Origin: Fidelibacterota bacterium
GTDB taxonomy: Bacteria > Fidelibacterota > Marinisomatia > SCGC-AAA003-L08 > TS1B11
Assembly (NCBI GenBank): GCA_004124295.1
Contig: SCKI01000001.1
Location: 248,001 to 312,000, forward strand
DNA: 64,000 nucleotides
Direction of reading: 5' to 3'
Shown: in pieces, positions 59,383-64,000 of the stretch
Position numbering within the stretch: the stretch's first letter is position 1
Layout of the letters: each line of letters opens with the position of its first letter
Position numbers and translations under genes: made by a program
Notes under the pieces: generated by a model
Databases searched by the model: none
What the model was told of the DNA's origin: nothing
Seen by the model: only the letters and a program-made list of their open reading frames with translations

Positions 59383-61929
59383 ATGAACCGGTACCGTACG
59401 CCGCTTACAGCTCGACTGTGGGCAGGAATAATCCTGTTGGGGTTCTCGACGCTCATTGCGCAGAACGATTCTGATGACAAGAAGTCTGCTGACAAGAAGC
59501 CAGCCACCATCGCCGAAAAGACCAAGAATGCCACGAAATTTGAAGGGCTGTTCACCTTTTTTCAGGACCAGGAGGACGGCACGACTTATATGCTCATTCG
59601 TGCCGACCAGCTGGACAAGGAGTACGTTTATTTTGCCTATATAGAAAATGGAATCGTGGAAGTAGGCCTTTTCCGGGGCCGGTTCCGGGGCAGCCGCATT
59701 TTCAGGATGCGGCGCTATTTCGACCGCATCGAATTTGTCACGCCCAACACCAGCCACTATTTCGATCCTGAAAGCCCTCTGAGCAGGGCTTCCGAGGCGA
59801 ACATCAACGCGCCGGTGATGGTGTCGGCAAAGATTGAAGCGCTGGATAAGCGCCGCAAACATTACCTGATCAAGGCCGACGACCTGTTTCTCACCGAAGG
59901 GATGCTGCAGATCAAGCCATCGCCCGATCCGGAAAGTGACGATAAAAATCCGTTCAAGCTGGGTGACCTTAACGAGGACAAAACCAAATACCTGGCGATC
60001 CGCAACTATCCCCGGAACACGGATATCCTGGTCGAGTATGTGTACGACAACAAGGCGCCCTCGAACCGGGGCGGCGCCGGCGTCACCAATGCCAGGGCTA
60101 TCAGCGTGACCGTCCAGCACAGCCTGATCCAGATGCCGGAGAACGCCTTCCAGCCGCGCTTTGACGATCCCCGGATCGGCTACTTTACCACCCGGGTCAC
60201 CGATATGACCTCTACCAGCGCCACACCCTACCGTGATCTGATCCACCGCTGGAACCTGGTGAAGCAGGACCCTGCCGCAGACCTGTCCGAGCCGCTGCAG
60301 CCGATTGTCTGGTGGATTGAGAACACCACCCCCCATGAGTTCAGGGAGGCCATAAAAAACGGCGTGTTGGCCTGGAACTCGGCCTTCGAAAAGGCCGGCT
60401 TCAAGAACGCCATCCAGGTCAAAATACAGCCGGACAATGCCGTTTGGGACGCCGGTGACATCCGTTATAACGTGCTGCGCTGGACCTCCTCGCCCCAACC
60501 ACCATTCGGCGGGTACGGTCCCAGCTTCGTAAATCCCCGCAGTGGGGAGATCATTGGCGCGGATATCATGCTCGAGTGGGTCCACTTTACCAACCGGGTG
60601 CTCTACACCCAGCTGTATAAGGTTGGGGATGAGCCGGTCGAATCCGACGATCCGCTGCTCTGCTCCGCCGGCTACTACCTGCATCAAGGCAACCTGTTTG
60701 GCAGCACGGTCCTGATGACTGATGGCGCCACGGGAGGTTCCCAAAGCAGCCTGACCACCCAATCACTGATGCGGCTGGCCCTCCACGAGGTCGGCCACAC
60801 CCTGGGCCTGAACCACAACATGCGCTCCAGCCAGATGCTGGGCCTGGACCAGATCCACGACGCCGAGCTGACCACCAGGATCGGTCTCACTGGGTCGGTC
60901 ATGGAATATCCGGCCATCAATGTCTCCCTGGACCGGTCCCAACAAGGGGAGTACTACGGCACCACGCCCGGTCCCTACGATGATTGGGCCATCGAGTTCG
61001 GTTATTCGACGGCCCTCGCTGATCCCAAAGCCGAAGCCGGCCGCCTGGAGAAAATCCTGGGCCGCAGCGCCGAACCGGGCCTGGCCTTTGGCAATGACGC
61101 CGATGACATGCGCCGGTCGAGCCGGGGCATCGATCCCCGGGTCATGATCTATGACCTGAGCAGCGATGCCATAGGGTATGCCACCCAGCGCATGCAGCTG
61201 GTCAACCGGCTCTACCCCGAACTCAGGGATCGTTTCGCCCGGGAAGGGGGCTCATACCAGGCCACCGCCGACGCCTTTAACATTCTGTCCCGGGAGTATC
61301 GTCTGGCGGCGGGGGTCATCTCCCGGTATGTCGGCGGCATCTATGTGGACCGGGCCTTTGTGGGCCAGGCGGGGGGCGGGGCGCCGCTGCAGCCGGTCCC
61401 CTATCAGCAGCAGAAGCGGGCCATGCAGGTACTCAGCAAAATGGTCTTCGCTCCGGGGGCCTACAAGATTCCGGCGGACCTGTACCAATATCTCCAGCAG
61501 CAGCGCCGGGGATTCGATTTCTTCAGCACGACCGAAGATCCGAAACTGCACCGCCAGGTCCTGAGGATCCAGACCGCCGCCCTGGACCACCTGCTCCACA
61601 AGAACACCCTGCAGCGGCTCTCCGATACCCGGCTTTACGGCAACCGCTACAGTCTCATCGAGTTCATGGGCGATTTGACCTCCGGCATTTTCGCCGCCGA
61701 TGCCGGCCGGGCGGTCAGCAGCTACCGGCAGAATCTGCAGACTGAGTACGTGCAGCAGCTGACCCAGATTCTGGACAGCGGCTCCGGTCACAGCCACATG
61801 GTTCGGGCGGCGGCGCACCAGCAGCTGCTCAGCATCAAAAAACTGGCCAAGCCCAAAGGTGACGCCGAGAGCCGAGCCCATCGCCAGTACCTGCAGCATT
61901 TGGTGGGTCAGGCGCTCCGGCAAGGCTAA
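59383..61929 (+). CDS. Secreted zinc-dependent metalloprotease (DUF5117/DUF5118 family)
   Basis: From the ATG at 59383 (GGAGGGG about 9 nt upstream) the protein has 848 residues. It has a signal peptide (LWAGIILLGFSTLIAQ), a DUF5118-like Lys-rich start, DUF5117 (FEGLFTFFQDQEDGTTYMLI) and a metzincin-type zinc site HEVGHTLGLNHN beginning at residue 468, with SVMEYP as the Met-turn-like segment. The enzyme is probably periplasmic or exported. Its substrates are unknown. A longer in-frame start at 59245 lacks a ribosome site and would displace the signal peptide. Confidence 0.9.
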   Translation: MNRYRTPLTARLWAGIILLGFSTLIAQNDSDDKKSADKKPATIAEKTKNATKFEGLFTFFQDQEDGTTYMLIRADQLDKEYVYFAYIENGIVEVGLFRGRFRGSRIFRMRRYFDRIEFVTPNTSHYFDPESPLSRASEANINAPVMVSAKIEALDKRRKHYLIKADDLFLTEGMLQIKPSPDPESDDKNPFKLGDLNEDKTKYLAIRNYPRNTDILVEYVYDNKAPSNRGGAGVTNARAISVTVQHSLIQMPENAFQPRFDDPRIGYFTTRVTDMTSTSATPYRDLIHRWNLVKQDPAADLSEPLQPIVWWIENTTPHEFREAIKNGVLAWNSAFEKAGFKNAIQVKIQPDNAVWDAGDIRYNVLRWTSSPQPPFGGYGPSFVNPRSGEIIGADIMLEWVHFTNRVLYTQLYKVGDEPVESDDPLLCSAGYYLHQGNLFGSTVLMTDGATGGSQSSLTTQSLMRLALHEVGHTLGLNHNMRSSQMLGLDQIHDAELTTRIGLTGSVMEYPAINVSLDRSQQGEYYGTTPGPYDDWAIEFGYSTALADPKAEAGRLEKILGRSAEPGLAFGNDADDMRRSSRGIDPRVMIYDLSSDAIGYATQRMQLVNRLYPELRDRFAREGGSYQATADAFNILSREYRLAAGVISRYVGGIYVDRAFVGQAGGGAPLQPVPYQQQKRAMQVLSKMVFAPGAYKIPADLYQYLQQQRRGFDFFSTTEDPKLHRQVLRIQTAALDHLLHKNTLQRLSDTRLYGNRYSLIEFMGDLTSGIFAADAGRAVSSYRQNLQTEYVQQLTQILDSGSGHSHMVRAAAHQQLLSIKKLAKPKGDAESRAHRQYLQHLVGQALRQG

Positions 61930-62018
61930 TCGGCTGATGGCAGCCGGGCTAACCGGCAGCCGGCAAAAGGCGGGACTTTTGTCCCGTGGCGGGGCAATGT
62001 AACTTCGGGGCCGCTAGG

Positions 62019-62092
62019 GGGCGGTTAGCTCAGTTGGTTAGAGCGCTGCGTTCACATCGCAGAGGTCATCCGTTCGAGTCGGATACTGCCCA
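62019..62092 (+). tRNA. tRNA-Val (anticodon CAC)
   Basis: The 74-nt gene folds as a cloverleaf: acceptor GGGCGGT/ACTGCCC (one G-T pair), D arm TAGCTCAGTTGGTTAGAGC, anticodon stem CTGCG/CGCAG with loop TTCACAT, and T arm ATCCGTTCGAGTCGGAT. The discriminator is A. The CCA end is not encoded. Confidence 0.95.
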
Positions 62093-62175
62093 CATGATTT
62101 TCCGGGAATGTGTCTGACCCATGCGCCTGAAGCTGCTTATGCTTGTTTTGCCAGCCAGCGGGTACCGTTGCCGGA

Positions 62176-62200
62176 CGCACCTTTTCAGGGTGCGTTTTTT
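62176..62200 (+). terminator. Rho-independent terminator
   Basis: CGCACC (62176-62181) pairs with GGTGCG (62189-62194) around a 7-nt loop, followed by TTTTTT. It lies between tRNA-Val and the zinc-ribbon gene and should end the tRNA transcript. Confidence 0.8.
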
Positions 62201-62226
62201 ATTACACACTCATGATGGATTAATAG

Positions 62227-62943
62227 ATGGACAGCATGGCTGAAGAACTGAACCAGCTGATAGCGTTACAGAAGGTCGATAACCAACTGATGGAAATCGA
62301 GGAACTCAAGGGTGACCTGCCGCAGGAAGTGGCCCAGTTGAACCGGGACCTGGACGATCTCGGTGCCGGCATCCAGCAACATAAGGACCAACTTGAAGGC
62401 CTGGTCAAGGATGGACGCCACCATCAGGCCCAGGTAAGCGATAGCCGGGTGCTCCTGGCCAAATACCAGGATCAGCTGTTGCTGGTCTCCAGCAACCGGG
62501 CCTACGATGCGCTGATGTCGGAAATTGACGGCGCCAAAAAGATCATTGACGACGGCGAAATGAGCCTGCTGGAGATTGAAGAACAGACCCACCAGATCTC
62601 CGACCAGTTGAAGGCGGATGAGCTCTCCCTGGGGGCGAAGACGACCCTAATTGAAAGCCGCAAAAAAAGCCTGGCCGCCACCATTGCCGAGACTGAGAAG
62701 GAGGCCAAGACCCTCACCCGCCAGCGGACCAAGTTGCAGGGGGCCGTCGAACGCCGGATTTACCTGACCTACGAGCGCATCCGCAGCGCCAAGGATGGCG
62801 TGGCTGTGGTGCCGATGACACGGGGTTCCTGCGGGAGCTGCTACAACGAGCTGCCGGCCCAGCTGCAGCGGGAGGTTAAGGCCATGGACCAGACCCTCCC
62901 CTGCCCCAGCTGCGGAGTGATTCTCTACTACGAAAGCGAATGA
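62227..62943 (+). CDS. Coiled-coil protein with C4-type zinc ribbon
   Basis: The 238-residue protein is a long antiparallel coiled coil (residues about 5-175) followed by a zf-RING_7-type zinc ribbon with two CxxC pairs (GSCGSCYNELPAQL and LPCPSCGVILYYE). This is a widespread bacterial family of uncertain role; some members are proposed to act in RNA or ribosome-related processes. An alternative ATG at 62236 (MAEELNQL) is possible. It lies upstream of rnpB on the same strand. Confidence 0.88.
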   Translation: MDSMAEELNQLIALQKVDNQLMEIEELKGDLPQEVAQLNRDLDDLGAGIQQHKDQLEGLVKDGRHHQAQVSDSRVLLAKYQDQLLLVSSNRAYDALMSEIDGAKKIIDDGEMSLLEIEEQTHQISDQLKADELSLGAKTTLIESRKKSLAATIAETEKEAKTLTRQRTKLQGAVERRIYLTYERIRSAKDGVAVVPMTRGSCGSCYNELPAQLQREVKAMDQTLPCPSCGVILYYESE

Positions 62944-63043
62944 CCCGGGCCGCTCGGCCGGCCAGCCGAACCAACGCTCGCCAAAACAGCGTTTCCCAAT
63001 ACAGGGCTCCCCAAGGGCTGCCCAATGCCTGTAAATTCATGGC

Positions 63044-63453
63044 GGAGACCGGCCGGATGGCTGCCTCTCAGTCCCGATTTTTCGGGACCGGGGGGAGGAA
63101 AGTCCGAACTCCACAGGATAGGGCGCCTCCTAACGGGAGGGGGCCGGGTCGGGCTTGCCTGACCGGGCCACGGAAAGTGCAACAGAGAACAGACTGCCCC
63201 GCTGCGTCGGGGTAACGGTGAAACGGTGGTGTAAGAGACCACCAGTCCCCGGTGTAAACCGGAGAGCTGGCAAACCCCGCCTGGAGCAAGACCAAGCAGC
63301 TTCGTCCTCCGGGACCGCTGATCCGGCGGCAACCCGATTCGTCGGGATGCGGAGCGGGTGGGTCGCTAGACCCCGGCCGTGAGGCCCGGGCCAGATGAAT
63401 AGCCATCGTCCCGAGCAGTCGGGATACAGAATTCGGCTTATAGGCCGGTCTCC
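63044..63453 (+). ncRNA. rnpB: RNase P RNA (bacterial type A)
   Basis: The outer helix P1 is formed by GGAGACCGGCC (63044-63054) and GGCCGGTCTCC (63443-63453). Inside are the conserved blocks GAGGAAAGTCCGAACTCC (CR-I), AGAGACCACCAG, and CCAGATGAATAGCC with ACAGAATTCGGCTTA (CR-V). The length is about 410 nt. It is the catalytic RNA that matures tRNA 5' ends. recJ begins 41 nt downstream on the same strand. An upstream promoter could not be assigned. Confidence 0.96.
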
Positions 63454-63493
63454 AAAACTTATCCGGCAGCGATGACCCTACGAGTAACCGACA

Positions 63494-64000
63494 TTGCCTG
63501 AACAGAATATCGTTTGGGAATTTACCGAGCCTGATCCGGCCCTGGTGGCCCAGGCCCGGCAGGCCTTCGATGTCCCCGAAATCTATGCCCGTATCCTGGT
63601 GCAGAGGGGCATCACCAACCGGGAGGAAGGCAGCCCGTTCTTCAAACCGCAGCGCGAGCGGCTCCACGATCCTTTCCTGATGCGGAATATGGAGGCCGCC
63701 GTCAGCCGGGTGCTGGAGCAGATTTCCGCCCAGCGGCCCCTGCTCATCTTCGGCGATTACGACGTGGACGGCACCACCGCCGCCGCCATGCTGTCCCAGT
63801 TCATCAAATCTATTGGCGGGTCGGCCTCCACCTACATCCCCAACCGGGAGCGGGAAGGCTACGGCCTCTCCAAGGGCGGCATCGAATACGCCGTCCTGAT
63901 CGGCGCGGACCTGCTGATCACCTGCGATTGCGGCATCAACGCAGTGGAAATGGTGGCTTACGCGGCCGATAAAGGTGTCGCGGTCATCATTACCGACCAC
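63494..64000 (+). CDS. recJ: Single-stranded-DNA exonuclease RecJ, 5' part (runs off the window)
   Basis: The visible 169 residues match the RecJ N-terminus. PEIYARILVQRGITNREEGS comes first, then LHDPFLM, the DHH motif I GDYDVDGTTAA (GDYDVDG at 87-93), YIPNREREGYGLSKGGI, ITCDCGINAVE, and the last codons encode ITDH of the DHH motif at the window edge. The only plausible start is the TTG at 63494, because an in-frame stop lies 7 nt upstream of it. RecJ degrades single-stranded DNA 5' to 3' in recombination and repair. Confidence 0.93.
   Translation, partial: MPEQNIVWEFTEPDPALVAQARQAFDVPEIYARILVQRGITNREEGSPFFKPQRERLHDPFLMRNMEAAVSRVLEQISAQRPLLIFGDYDVDGTTAAAMLSQFIKSIGGSASTYIPNREREGYGLSKGGIEYAVLIGADLLITCDCGINAVEMVAYAADKGVAVIITDH

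Noticed and set aside
58864-60762. A 632-codon minus-strand frame opposite the metalloprotease
   Set aside because: It runs across two real genes (cvpA and the zinc metalloprotease) in the wrong frame and shows no domain.

Overview
This is a high-GC (about 60%) bacterial chromosome segment. The lineage is probably one of the FCB-related candidate phyla (Neomarinimicrobiota, KSB1 or Calditrichota-like). Three things suggest this: a C-terminal NFPNPFNP-type sorting domain on a giant surface protein, many secreted lipoproteins and beta-barrel proteins, and the overall gene content. It is diderm and probably motile (one flagellin gene behind a sigma28-like promoter). The exact phylum is inference.

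Layout. 0-8.5 kb: a higBA toxin-antitoxin pair, acylphosphatase, then a minus-strand run (TPR/barrel protein, S4 protein, DUF255 thioredoxin-fold protein, nucleoside kinase, four-helix-bundle protein, EgtC-like amidotransferase) and a plus-strand DHH phosphoesterase. 8.6-23 kb: a 1.7-kaa Ca-binding Ig/cadherin-like surface protein, pirin, a methyltransferase, an MscS-type channel, an OmpA lipoprotein, two tandem DUF4382 lipoproteins, MsrA and a fatty acid desaturase. 23.6-36.4 kb: an accessory zone. It holds an AT-rich type II restriction-modification system (C protein, endonuclease, methylase), a TPR/FlgO-like signalling protein, an error-prone repair pair (DnaE2/ImuC plus a catalytically dead ImuB-like polymerase with a clamp motif), and a second AT-rich cassette (DGQHR protein, unknown protein, Dam-type methylase). 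36.5-46.3 kb: envelope proteins, flagellin, tRNA-Ile2, a multi-PAS histidine kinase, a serine hydrolase and a LamG lipoprotein. 46.3-59.2 kb: a minus-strand block with FN3 and PEGA proteins, DnaG, a D-aminoacylase-like lipoprotein, a redoxin, MutS2 and CvpA. 59.4-64 kb: a DUF5117-type zinc metalloprotease, tRNA-Val, a zinc-ribbon coiled-coil protein, RNase P RNA and the 5' part of recJ.

The most unusual feature is a family of composite intergenic arrays at seven places. They are built from degenerate short words and, in six copies, a 28-29-bp core (one copy expanded to 40 bp). The words follow a recurring order, and the arrays often start exactly at the 3' end of a gene or tRNA. In addition, 3'-end remnants of dnaE2 and of the LamG gene lie on the far side of a single plus-strand gene from each intact copy. 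Two pairs of CRP-type palindromes, each pair with the same 29-bp register, sit about 80 nt upstream of two secreted-protein genes.

Limits: all functions come from motif recognition by eye. No database search, folding or promoter software was run.
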